Source of the DNA: an uncultured Ignavibacteriota bacterium
GTDB lineage: Bacteria > Bacteroidota > Ignavibacteria > Tepidaquicellales > Tepidaquicellaceae
DNA: 5,849 bases
Assembly (NCBI GenBank): GCA_903901375.1
Contig: CAIUQV010000560.1
Coordinates: 1-5,849 of the forward strand
Direction: 5' to 3'
A program made the translations under genes and the position numbers. How positions within the stretch are numbered: position 1 is the first letter of the stretch; each line of letters starts with the position of its first letter. Shown piece by piece: positions 1-5,849 of the stretch. The notes beneath the pieces are model-generated. The model made no database searches. It was not told the origin of the DNA and saw only the letters and a program-made list of their open reading frames with translations.

Positions 1-610
1 CTACCGATATTAAAGCAAGAATAACGATTAAACTTCCAAGACGTTCGAGTATACTTTTTGTTATATCTGTATGTTCAAACCCAAAATACTTTAATATTAC
101 TGCTATTACAAAAGCAATGAACGGAGGATATATGACAATATCTTTAATGATTTTTGAAACTTTAAATTCTTTAGAAGCAAATACCGATGATACTATCACT
201 CCCGCAGTTGCAAGGATGACGAAACTTCCAGTCTGGTCTATTACGACACCCACTTTAAGACCTTCTTCACCAAACATTGTCATCAGTATAGGAAAACCAA
301 CGAAAGAGGAATTACACAAACCTGCTGTCATAATCAATGCTCCGGTTGTTGATTTATTCCAATGAAATATTTTAGAAAGTCCAAGAAAAAAGAAGATGGA
401 AAATCCAAATACTATCCACATAGACGCGATAGGAAATACAATCTGTGAATCAATCTTAATCTGAGGTATATACAGCAAAGCAAGAGCAGGCAAAGATAAA
501 TTAATAATTATGAAATTAAATGCTTTATAAGACTCCTGCGGAAAAGATTTCACTCTTTGAAGCAGAATACCGGTTAAGAAACACACAAAAATCAATATTA
601 TATTTGCCAT
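1..610 (-). CDS. AEC family transporter (auxin efflux carrier-like permease), C-terminus cut by window edge
   Basis: This open frame runs from an ATG at 610-608 to the left edge without a stop, giving 203 N-terminal residues of a protein that is usually about 300-320 aa. The translation is very hydrophobic, with about six or seven membrane segments (near residues 2-17, 33-48, 58-78, 88-112, 127-146, 158-175 and 190 onward). Family-type motifs are visible: NLSLPAL at 37-43, NSSFVGFPIL at 100-109 and DQTGSF at 125-130. These match the AEC family of inner-membrane carriers, which includes putative malate/malonate permeases and auxin efflux carrier-like proteins. The substrate cannot be told from sequence. 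There is no Shine-Dalgarno sequence ahead of the ATG, as often in this lineage. The gene is divergent from the redoxin gene at 703, with a 92-bp shared upstream region. The family call is firm; the substrate is unknown. Confidence 0.85.
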   Translation of the reverse strand, partial: MANIILIFVCFLTGILLQRVKSFPQESYKAFNFIIINLSLPALALLYIPQIKIDSQIVFPIASMWIVFGFSIFFFLGLSKIFHWNKSTTGALIMTAGLCNSSFVGFPILMTMFGEEGLKVGVVIDQTGSFVILATAGVIVSSVFASKEFKVSKIIKDIVIYPPFIAFVIAVILKYFGFEHTDITKSILERLGSLIVILALISV

Positions 611-649
611 AAAGCAAATTAACAACAATGGTTTTTAAAAGAAATGGAA

Positions 650-679
650 TTGAAATTATTAAGTGCAAAATTAGGTTTA
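650..679 (+). promoter_or_regulatory. Putative Bacteroidota-type promoter for the redoxin cluster
   Basis: A TTG at 650-652 lies 19 bp ahead of TAGGTTTA at 672-679. This resembles the TTG (-33) and TAnnTTTG (-7) elements of the Bacteroidota primary sigma factor, with the last base differing. Transcription would start near 685 and give a short leader carrying the ribosome-binding site at 688-695. In such AT-rich DNA chance matches are common, so this is tentative. Confidence 0.33.
666..673 (-). promoter_or_regulatory. Putative -7 element for the divergent AEC transporter gene
   Basis: Read on the minus strand, 673-666 is TAATTTTG, an exact match to the Bacteroidota -7 consensus TAnnTTTG. It would give a leader of about 50 nt before the transporter ATG at 610. 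The nearest upstream TTTG (690-687) is only 13 bp away, shorter than the usual spacing of about 19, so the -33 part is poor. The element overlaps the putative plus-strand -7 box at 672-679. Confidence 0.28.
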
Positions 680-687
680 AGTAAATC

Positions 688-695
688 AAAAGGAG
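688..695 (+). promoter_or_regulatory. Shine-Dalgarno site of the redoxin gene
   Basis: AAAAGGAG ends 7 nt before the ATG at 703, an ideal spacing, and fixes that start codon. It stands out because four of the six genes here show no such site or have their start outside the window. Confidence 0.75.
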
Positions 696-702
696 ATTTA
701 AA

Positions 703-1272
703 ATGAAATCATTTAAATTACTATTAGTAGTATTATTTATAACTGTATCAGCCGGAGTGTTTGCAAAAGACCCAGGGGATACGGTAAGTGATTTTACTGT
801 CAAGAACTTTGACGGTAAAGAATACACATTAAGCAAAGAACTGGAAAACGGATATGTAGTGATAATGTTCTGGTCTGCTGAATGTCCTTATGTTCAGCCG
901 TTTAACGACAGGATTAACGATTACGTAAATGCTTATAAGGGCAAAGGAATCACATTCTGGGCTATGAATTCAAACGTTACAGAGAGCAAGGAAAGAGTGA
1001 AAGAACACAGTAAGGAACATAATTACGTATTTCCAGTATTGAAAGATGAGAACAGTGCGGTTGCTGATTTATTCGAGGCAACCCGGACACCGGAGGTTTT
1101 TGTTTTAAATAAAGACAGAATGATAGTTTATCACGGAAGAATCGATGATAACAGTTACTCTGAAAAAGTGACAACACACGACCTGAAGAATGCACTTGAT
1201 GAGATTCTGGCAGGTAAAGAAATTACAAACAAATCGACAAAGTCGTTTGGATGTACTATTAAACGAAATTAA
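703..1272 (+). CDS. Exported peroxiredoxin-like redoxin (thioredoxin fold, PRX_like1 type)
   Basis: This is a 189-aa protein with a Sec signal peptide (charged MKSFK, hydrophobic core, likely cut after A21 in VFA), so it should act in the periplasm or envelope. The mature part is an AhpC/TSA-type thioredoxin fold: a DFTVKNFDGKEY entry strand, FWSAECPYVQ around the active-site Cys61, an AMNSN strand end at 87-91, a cis-proline region TRTPEVF (Pro130), an IVYHGRIDD segment and a terminal FGCTIKRN block with Cys184. The CPYV, NSN, TP, GRIDD and GC(S/T)IK pattern matches the PRX_like1 subgroup of redoxins. That subgroup usually has CNHCPYV; here the first cysteine is serine, leaving Cys61 and Cys184 as the only cysteines. 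It probably works as a thiol peroxidase or thiol-dependent oxidoreductase; the substrate is unknown. It heads a same-strand cluster, 17 nt before the TlpA-like gene. The start is supported by a good ribosome-binding site. Fold and export are firm, activity is not. Confidence 0.85.
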   Translation: MKSFKLLLVVLFITVSAGVFAKDPGDTVSDFTVKNFDGKEYTLSKELENGYVVIMFWSAECPYVQPFNDRINDYVNAYKGKGITFWAMNSNVTESKERVKEHSKEHNYVFPVLKDENSAVADLFEATRTPEVFVLNKDRMIVYHGRIDDNSYSEKVTTHDLKNALDEILAGKEITNKSTKSFGCTIKRN

Positions 1273-1289
1273 AATTAAATATAAGCAAT

Positions 1290-1775
1290 ATGAAGAAAGC
1301 CTTAGCGGTAATAGTATTTTTATTCGCAATAAGCAGCCTGTATTCACAGGAAATTAAAGCAGTAAAAACAGTTGAAGATTTAAAAGACATTCAAAGCACA
1401 ACCAAAGGGAAAGTTGTTCTTTACAATTTCTGGGCTACTTGGTGCAAACCCTGCGTTGTTGAATTTCCCGAACTCGTAAAGTTGTACAAGAATTACAAAG
1501 ATAAGAATTTTGTGATTGTATTCGTTTCGATGGATATGCCAGAAGATATGAAGGATAAAGTAACACCATTTCTCGAAAAGCAGGGAGTTGATTTTATTAC
1601 TTATTACAACGACTTCAGAAATCCTGAACAATTAATCGATTTTTATGATAAGAAATGGGAAGGAGCAATTCCTTCAACTTATATTTACGATAAGGAAGGA
1701 AAACTTTCATCAAAATTCATTGGAAACAGGGATTATGATTTTTTCGAGAAAGAAATTTCAAAGTTACTGAACTAA
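1290..1775 (+). CDS. TlpA/ResA-like exported thioredoxin with WCKPC active site
   Basis: This is a 161-aa thioredoxin-fold protein with a Sec signal peptide (MKKALAVIVF onward, likely cut near S19-Q20), so it is a periplasmic thiol-disulfide oxidoreductase. NFWATWCKPC at 46-55 holds the redox pair Cys52/Cys55, followed by the family-typical EFPEL. The cis-proline loop is GAIPST (Pro128), followed by the usual YIYDKEGK strand and turn. The length fits a minimal TlpA/ResA protein. Family members reduce disulfides outside the cytoplasm, for example apocytochrome c cysteines before heme attachment. It starts 17 nt after the redoxin stop with no recognisable Shine-Dalgarno, which suggests co-transcription. 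There are no other cysteines and no sorting domain, so it should stay in the periplasm. A general DsbE-like or stress-related role is equally possible. The fold and active site are clear; the partner is inferred. Confidence 0.9.
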   Translation: MKKALAVIVFLFAISSLYSQEIKAVKTVEDLKDIQSTTKGKVVLYNFWATWCKPCVVEFPELVKLYKNYKDKNFVIVFVSMDMPEDMKDKVTPFLEKQGVDFITYYNDFRNPEQLIDFYDKKWEGAIPSTYIYDKEGKLSSKFIGNRDYDFFEKEISKLLN

Positions 1776-1782
1776 TATGAGG

Positions 1783-1804
1783 TTTATATGTTTATACATA
1801 TAAA
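1783..1804. repeat. Perfect 8-bp inverted repeat between the TlpA-like gene and the CTCH-protein gene
   Basis: TTTATATG at 1783-1790 is the exact reverse complement of CATATAAA at 1797-1804, with a 6-nt loop. It sits in the 53-bp gap just upstream of the ribosome-binding site of the next gene. With only one G-C pair the RNA hairpin would be weak and no U-tract follows, so it is not a typical terminator. An operator or a chance AT palindrome are the alternatives. Confidence 0.45.
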
Positions 1805-1815
1805 TTTAAAATTAC

Positions 1816-1823
1816 AAAGGGGA
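1816..1823 (+). promoter_or_regulatory. Shine-Dalgarno site of the CTCH-protein gene
   Basis: AAAGGGGA lies 5 nt before the ATG at 1829 and supports that start. An in-frame ATG at 1835 would also be reachable at 11 nt and would remove only two residues. Confidence 0.6.
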
Positions 1824-1828
1824 AAACA

Positions 1829-2656
1829 ATGAAAATGAAACACGTACTGCTTGCAGTGGTAATATCTGCTTTTGCAGTCTTATTCTACGAAAATATCATG
1901 GCATACTCGACAGGGATAACAGGAGTTACGCAAAAGCCGGGCAGCACTCCGGGATGTACTTGCCATAATCCATCACCAAACACAGCAGTAAGCGTAAGAA
2001 TTATAGGTCCATCATCGATGAGAGCCGGTGATACTGCAACTTTTATGCTTAAAATAAAAGGTGGTCCTTTACTTGCTGCGGGGTGTGATATATCATCAAG
2101 TGCGGGAAATTTAATACTATCTTCATCGGAGACTTTTCTGAGAAGAGCTTTAGAAGGAAGCAGTTATGAACTTACTCACAATTCACCGAAAACACCGACT
2201 CCGGACACAGTAACATTTACATTCAGGTATATAGCTCCGAATACTCCGAATTCAACAGTGACACTTTATGCAAACGGAAACTCTGTAAATCTGAGCGGCG
2301 GCACGGGTGGTGACAGCTGGAATTATGCAACAAACGCAAGTATTTCGATTACTGTAAATTCAATCAGAAATATAAATGAAGTAGCTACGAAGTATTCATT
2401 AAGCCAGAACTATCCTAATCCATTTAATCCGGAAACAAACATTAAGTACGGATTAAAGCAATCCGGATTTGTTTCATTAAAAGTTTATGATCTGGCAGGA
2501 AAAGAAGTTGCAACACTGGTTAATCAGAATCAGAATGCAGGAACTTATGTAATTGACTTCAAAGCAAGTGATTATAATTTAACGAGCGGTATTTATTTTT
2601 ACAAATTGAACACTGGTGATTTTTCAGAAGTAAGAAAAATGATACTTACCAAATAG
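1829..2656 (+). CDS. T9SS-sorted secreted protein with N-terminal CTCH motif, choice-of-anchor V/Reeler-like
   Basis: This 275-aa protein has three parts. Residues 1-25 are a Sec signal peptide, likely cut after A25 (NIMA/YSTG). Residues 26-178 form a beta-rich domain that opens with TGITGVTQKPGS and then GCTCH (Cys43, Cys45, His46). It continues with a PSSMRAGDTATFMLKI strand, Cys86, and ends with a YANGNSVN...GGDSWNYA segment. This order, a TG..G..G.TC..CH start and an ANGN...GD.WN.A end, matches what I know of choice-of-anchor V domain proteins, related to Reeler domains. Residues 189-275 are a T9SS type A sorting domain (NYPNPFNP at 194-201, VYDLAGKEVATL, SGIYFYKL, KMILTK). The protein should therefore cross the outer membrane. 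The CxCH motif could bind metal or, less typically, heme; that is inference. It is the last gene of the redox cluster, 53 nt after the TlpA-like gene and 21 nt before a terminator. The sorting domain is certain; the domain family is probable and the function unknown. Confidence 0.82.
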   Translation: MKMKHVLLAVVISAFAVLFYENIMAYSTGITGVTQKPGSTPGCTCHNPSPNTAVSVRIIGPSSMRAGDTATFMLKIKGGPLLAAGCDISSSAGNLILSSSETFLRRALEGSSYELTHNSPKTPTPDTVTFTFRYIAPNTPNSTVTLYANGNSVNLSGGTGGDSWNYATNASISITVNSIRNINEVATKYSLSQNYPNPFNPETNIKYGLKQSGFVSLKVYDLAGKEVATLVNQNQNAGTYVIDFKASDYNLTSGIYFYKLNTGDFSEVRKMILTK

Positions 2657-2677
2657 GGATATAATTTAATCGATTAC

Positions 2678-2715
2678 AAAAAGTCCGCTGTGATGATATT
2701 CCGGCGGACTTTTTT
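2678..2715 (+). terminator. Rho-independent terminator of the redoxin/TlpA/CTCH-protein cluster
   Basis: An 11-bp perfect stem (2678-2688 with 2704-2714, core AAGTCCGC/GCGGACTT), plus a possible T-G and G-C extension, is followed by a run of six T (2710-2715). The matching A-run on the left arm means it could also act on the minus strand. It begins 21 nt after the stop of the upstream gene. Confidence 0.9.
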
Positions 2716-2786
2716 CATATATACTATTCCGATTCACAATCACATCAGAAATTGGCTTATTTGATACAAATAGTATACAAAATATA

Positions 2787-2830
2787 ATTCATCTGAAATG
2801 CATCTGAAACGCATGTGAAATGTATATGAA
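2787..2830. repeat. Four tandem copies of an imperfect 11-bp repeat
   Basis: The units are ATTCATCTGAA (2787-2797), ATGCATCTGAA (2798-2808), ACGCATGTGAA (2809-2819) and ATGTATATGAA (2820-2830). Seven of the eleven positions are invariant (A....AT.TGAA). The next units at 2831-2841 and 2842-2852 both begin with GAC but no longer fit the consensus. The period is about one helical turn, so identical faces of the DNA would be presented. It lies between the two terminators and overlaps no gene. A run of protein-binding sites or a simple slippage minisatellite are both possible. Confidence 0.75.
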
Positions 2831-2900
2831 GACAAATAAAAGACGAATTAAGGAATAAAATAATACTGCATAAGTACTGTGAAAACATTGAGATGGGAAT

Positions 2901-2931
2901 AAAAAAAGGCCGGATTATTGAAATCCGGCCT
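2901..2931 (-). terminator. Rho-independent terminator of the M1 aminopeptidase gene
   Basis: A 10-bp perfect stem (2907-2916 with 2922-2931, core GGCCGGATT) with a 5-nt loop is followed, on the minus strand, by a run of seven T (2907-2901). It begins 22 nt beyond the peptidase stop codon and closes the minus-strand M1 unit. Confidence 0.92.
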
Positions 2932-2953
2932 AAATTTATTAATTTCTTTGATA

Positions 2954-4963
2954 TTATTTAATCAGAGTCATCTTTTTAACTGCAGTGAAATCCCCTGCCT
3001 GTATTTTATAGAAATAAACACCTGAAGCAAGGTTCATTGCATTGAAAGATTTTGAATATTTTCCTGCCTGTTTGAATTCATTGACTAAGACAGAAACTTC
3101 TTTACCTGAATTATCATAGACAGCAATTTTCACGTTTGAATTTTTTGGAATATCGTATTCGATATTTGTGACAGGATTAAACGGATTTGGATAATTCTGT
3201 TTCAATTCAAACTTTGAAGGCATAGAATTAGTGATTTCCTCTGCACCCATAATTAACGAAGCAGTTTTAATAACGATCTCATTATTCGGGTCGAACACAA
3301 CAGCAGTCGGCTGACGGTTAAAGAAGAAACTGTAGGACTGATTATTAACACTATTCATAACCTTTACAGTAGTATCAGCACCTGATGCAAACGAAAACTT
3401 CAGCATTATAGGAATCGGGAAGAAACCTGACTGTGTCTGCTTTGCCATAAAATTAATGCGCCATTGACCACCGCCAACGTTAGCAAAGTTATAAGTATTC
3501 TGATATAATGGATGATTTGGCTGATAAATCCAGGCATTATAGAACCAGGATAAATCCTGACCTGCAACAGTACCCATCCTTGCAAAGAACTCAGGTATAG
3601 TTGCATTTTTTAATTTAAAGTTTGCAGTGTCTGTTGCATATGATTTCATTCCTGCAAAGAACAATGAATCTCCTAAAGTATATCTTAATAAGTGAAGCAC
3701 ACAAGACCCTTTGCAATATGTGATTGCATAGTTAAACAATGTGTTTGCATTTGGAGTAGTTACGTCCCATGATGGAACTGAGATTGCCCATCCGGGATTG
3801 CTTCCCAGGTATGAACTTGCATCGGAGTTTATCATAGTTTTATATGCAGAATATCCGCCTGTACGTTCCACCCAATAAGATTCATTCCAGGTTGCGAAAC
3901 CTTCGTTAAGCCATATGTTAGACCATGTTGCACAGGTTATCATATCACCGAACCACTGATGAGCATATTCATGTAAAGTTGTATTTTCATTCCATGAATT
4001 AATTGTAGTTAAAGTCTGATTCTCCATACCACCCCAGGTGAAACCTGCACTATTAGGAACATAGCAGAACCCATTCTTTTCAAAAGGCATTTCACCAAAT
4101 GCATTTGACATATACGTTGTAGCAGTTGGTAAAACAGCAGCAATACCGGAACTGTTTGCTGTTGTTGGTGAATACAATCTCAACGGAATACTATCCGCCG
4201 GATGCGTTGGCGGATGCCAGTATACAATATTAAGAGTATAACCGAGTTTCGAAGTCATAACCACAAGATACGTTGACATAGGATCGCGTGAGACCCAATG
4301 ATAATATAGTGAATCACCTGTTATAGTAGAATCATTTAATCTTCCATTTGAAGCAAGAAGAACTGATACAGGTACCTTGGCAGTTAAATCAAGAGTTGCC
4401 TTATCAGAAGGTCTGTCCCAGCAAGGGAACCAACCACGTGCACCTTCGGGTTCAGCATCTGTAAAAACATAACCGGATGAACCGCTGTTATAGAAAGATA
4501 CATCAGTTACATTTAAATGTCTGTAATTAATTTTAACATTAACAATTTCACCAACATTATATGTCCTGTCAAGATTAACAGTCAGAATATTAGAAGCGTG
4601 CGTATAAGTTAAATTTGTTCCGCTCATTAATCTGACAGAATCAATTGCGAGCGATGTGTTTGTGGCATTTAAATTAATACTGTTCAAAGTAGAATCGACT
4701 CTGAACGTTATAATATTAGAAGCAACAAAATTTTTCGGATACGGAGAAAAATAACAAGCATAAAGATCAACTTTTATCTTGTAATTCAAAACATCGAATG
4801 AATGTCTCGGTGTGTTTGGAGAAGCATCAGTAAATCTATCCAGATAAGTGATTTTAGAATGTTTCATGGAGCAGATTTCGGAACCCCTTTTACCCTCATC
4901 CTGAGAGTAACCTAAATTTAGTAATACCAAGAAGGCAACTAAAGTGAGAAATAGTTTTTTCAT
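2954..4963 (-). CDS. Secreted M1-family zinc aminopeptidase with T9SS sorting domain
   Basis: This is a 669-aa metallopeptidase of the M1 (gluzincin) family, which removes N-terminal residues from peptides. Residues 1-20 are a Sec signal peptide (MKKLFLTLVA onward, likely cut near GYS/Q). The N-terminal beta domain includes the M1 hallmark RGWFPCWDRPSDKATLDL (176-193). The substrate-binding GGMEN is at 311-315 and the zinc site HEYAH (His331, Glu332, His335) is followed after 18 residues by Glu354 in WLNEGF. Tyr416 in TYCKGS is the expected transition-state tyrosine. Residues 587-669 are a T9SS type A sorting domain (QNYPNPFNP, VYDNSGKEV, SGVYFYKI, KMTLIK). All catalytic residues are present, so it should be active outside the cell or on its surface. 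I chose ATG 4963 because the signal peptide starts there; the frame extends back to a TTG at 5050, which would add an implausible extra hydrophobic segment. No Shine-Dalgarno is present. It lies 91 nt after a paralogue on the same strand. Confidence 0.95.
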   Translation of the reverse strand: MKKLFLTLVAFLVLLNLGYSQDEGKRGSEICSMKHSKITYLDRFTDASPNTPRHSFDVLNYKIKVDLYACYFSPYPKNFVASNIITFRVDSTLNSINLNATNTSLAIDSVRLMSGTNLTYTHASNILTVNLDRTYNVGEIVNVKINYRHLNVTDVSFYNSGSSGYVFTDAEPEGARGWFPCWDRPSDKATLDLTAKVPVSVLLASNGRLNDSTITGDSLYYHWVSRDPMSTYLVVMTSKLGYTLNIVYWHPPTHPADSIPLRLYSPTTANSSGIAAVLPTATTYMSNAFGEMPFEKNGFCYVPNSAGFTWGGMENQTLTTINSWNENTTLHEYAHQWFGDMITCATWSNIWLNEGFATWNESYWVERTGGYSAYKTMINSDASSYLGSNPGWAISVPSWDVTTPNANTLFNYAITYCKGSCVLHLLRYTLGDSLFFAGMKSYATDTANFKLKNATIPEFFARMGTVAGQDLSWFYNAWIYQPNHPLYQNTYNFANVGGGQWRINFMAKQTQSGFFPIPIMLKFSFASGADTTVKVMNSVNNQSYSFFFNRQPTAVVFDPNNEIVIKTASLIMGAEEITNSMPSKFELKQNYPNPFNPVTNIEYDIPKNSNVKIAVYDNSGKEVSVLVNEFKQAGKYSKSFNAMNLASGVYFYKIQAGDFTAVKKMTLIK

Positions 4964-4983
4964 TTGTAAATAATAATTTAGAA

Positions 4984-5001
4984 CAATATCTGTAAATATT
5001 G
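4984..5001. repeat. Short inverted repeat between the two M1 peptidase genes
   Basis: CAATAT at 4984-4989 and ATATTG at 4996-5001 form a perfect 6-bp inverted repeat with a 6-nt spacer, 20 nt upstream of the peptidase ATG. It is AT-rich and lacks a U-tract, so it is not a terminator. It could be an operator, or chance. Confidence 0.3.
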
Positions 5002-5054
5002 CTAAAATCGATTTAATAATAAAGAGTAATAAGTATGAAACAAATAGCAATAAT

Positions 5055-5849
5055 TCACTTTAAAAAAACCATTCTTTTTGAATCGGAATAACCACCTGCA
5101 TCCAATTTATAGAAATAAATACCCGAAGCAATATTTGCTGCCACAAATGCTACTTCATACGTCCCAGGTCTTTGTTTATCGCTGACAAGTTTTGCGACTT
5201 CCCTTCCGCTTGTATCGTAAATACGCAGATTCACTTCGGAATATTCTTTAATCATATAAGTGATTTTGGTCTGTGGATTGAAAGGGTTCGGATAATTCTG
5301 CAATAGCCGGAAATCAATGGTTTCGACGGGGTCATCTCCCTTTTTATCTTTCAGGATTTTATTATCAGGGTCGAATGTAACCAATGATGGATTATTCTTA
5401 ACGACAAAAGTGAAAGTCTGAATGAGAGCATTATTAAACACTGTAAAAGTAGTATCACCTTTCGCATCGGATATTTTAATATCAACAGGCATTGTAAAGA
5501 ATACAGGATTAGTATTTTGCTTTTGAGTAACTGTAACATTTACGTCATACAATCCGTCGCTTCGTTTTGATTTATTCCAGTTTATATTATACACAGGATA
5601 ATTTTCTCCGTATACCCATTCCTGAAAGAAATAACTGAGATTTTTTCCGCTTGTATGTTCAGCGACTCTTTGAAGGTCTTCAGATACAGCGGTTGAATAT
5701 GCCAATGCTGAGTCATTCAAATACGACTTAAGAATACTAAAGAACACTGAATCTCCGGTTACATTTCTAAGCATATGCACAACTACTGCACCCTTGGAAT
5801 AAGTTCTGTTACTGTTGAATATTTCATTTATATTGTTTGTATTTGGGAC
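5055..5849 (-). CDS. C-terminal part of a second M1-family aminopeptidase with T9SS sorting domain, cut by window edge
   Basis: The frame is open from the right edge to the TGA at 5057-5055, showing the last 264 residues. It aligns along its length with the neighbouring M1 enzyme. PNTNN...RTYSKGAVVVHMLR matches PNANT...ITYCKGSCVLHLLR, keeping the M1 transition-state tyrosine and KG. GDSVFF matches GDSLFF, LSYFFQEWVYGENYPVY matches LSWFYNAWIYQPNHPLY, and FDPDNKILK matches FDPNNEIVIK. The last 85 or so residues are a T9SS type A sorting domain (QNYPNPFNP, IYDTSGREV, SGIYFYKL, KRMVFLK). The zinc-binding HExxH part and the signal peptide lie beyond the window, so activity cannot be judged. A GTG at 5780 could be misread as a start, but homology continues upstream to the edge. 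No terminator separates it from the downstream M1 gene, so the two may form one operon. Confidence 0.9.
   Translation of the reverse strand, partial: VPNTNNINEIFNSNRTYSKGAVVVHMLRNVTGDSVFFSILKSYLNDSALAYSTAVSEDLQRVAEHTSGKNLSYFFQEWVYGENYPVYNINWNKSKRSDGLYDVNVTVTQKQNTNPVFFTMPVDIKISDAKGDTTFTVFNNALIQTFTFVVKNNPSLVTFDPDNKILKDKKGDDPVETIDFRLLQNYPNPFNPQTKITYMIKEYSEVNLRIYDTSGREVAKLVSDKQRPGTYEVAFVAANIASGIYFYKLDAGGYSDSKRMVFLK

Larger units (their letters stand above)
2657..2953. other. Gene-free convergent intergenic region
   Basis: These 297 bp separate the stop codons of two convergent genes. The stretch holds two factor-independent terminators at its ends and, between them, an AT-rich segment with four 11-bp tandem repeats. 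I see no convincing coding frame, tRNA or riboswitch. Short ATG-started frames within the repeats stop after a few codons. Confidence 0.75.

Noticed and set aside
117..365. 82-codon plus-strand frame
   Set aside because: It is a shadow of the AEC transporter on the minus strand, whose translation carries family motifs across the same bases.
525..836. 103-codon minus-strand frame crossing the divergent intergenic region
   Set aside because: It overlaps the start regions of both the transporter and redoxin genes in other frames and has no recognisable domain.
1105..1347. Minus-strand frames antisense to the redoxin and TlpA-like genes (also 977-1195 and 1380-1631)
   Set aside because: They lie opposite genes with clear domains, have unremarkable translations and no supporting ribosome-binding sites.
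2820..2858. Tiny plus-strand frame starting MYMKTNKRR within the repeat region
   Set aside because: It has twelve codons, no ribosome-binding site, and lies inside the repeat array; nothing supports translation.
2716..2906. CRISPR array or att-type site in the convergent gap
   Set aside because: The repeats are 11 bp and directly abutting, without spacers, and no integrase or Cas gene is present.
4964..5050. 29-residue N-terminal extension of the M1 peptidase from a TTG at 5050
   Set aside because: It would place a second hydrophobic stretch before the clear signal peptide that starts at the ATG at 4963, and the TTG lies within 5 nt of the preceding gene's stop.
5055..5780. Second M1 gene starting at the GTG at 5780 as a short stand-alone protein
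   Set aside because: The frame stays open to the window edge and the upstream residues match the neighbouring paralogue, so this is the truncated view of a longer gene.

Overview
The window looks like chromosomal DNA from an AT-rich member of the Bacteroidota/Ignavibacteriota (Chlorobi-related) lineage. The main evidence is a C-terminal sorting domain, opening with an NYPNPFNP motif and ending in a GxYFYKL...KM...K block, on three of the six genes. This is the type A signal of the type IX secretion system (T9SS) as seen in Ignavibacteria-like genomes. The AT-rich base composition, the scarcity of Shine-Dalgarno sites and possible TAnnTTTG-type -7 elements fit the same placement. The exact taxon cannot be fixed from the sequence.

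Layout. Positions 1-610 (minus) hold the N-terminal two thirds of an AEC-family (auxin efflux carrier-like) membrane transporter that runs off the left edge. A 92-bp divergent promoter region follows. Positions 703-2656 (plus) hold a compact three-gene cluster of exported proteins: a peroxiredoxin-like redoxin (PRX_like1 type), a TlpA/ResA-type thioredoxin with a WCKPC active site, and a T9SS cargo with an N-terminal CTCH motif resembling choice-of-anchor V/Reeler-like proteins. The cluster ends in a strong hairpin terminator at 2678-2715. Positions 2716-2906 are non-coding and contain four copies of an 11-bp tandem repeat. A second terminator (2901-2931, minus) closes the convergent unit. Positions 2954-4963 and 5055-5849 (both minus) are tandem paralogous M1-family zinc aminopeptidases, each carrying a T9SS sorting domain. 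The first is complete and the second is cut by the right edge.

How the genes may work together. Five of the six genes belong to an envelope or secreted set: two have Sec signals only, two have Sec signals plus a sorting domain, and one has a sorting domain with its N-terminus unseen. The M1 pair probably degrades peptides outside the cell or at its surface. The redoxin/TlpA/CTCH-protein cluster suggests a periplasmic thiol-handling unit in which the TlpA-like protein might keep cysteines of the co-transcribed CTCH protein reduced. That link rests on gene order and motifs and is inference. I see no mobile elements, CRISPR arrays, tRNA or rRNA genes, and no clear sign of an entirely new system.
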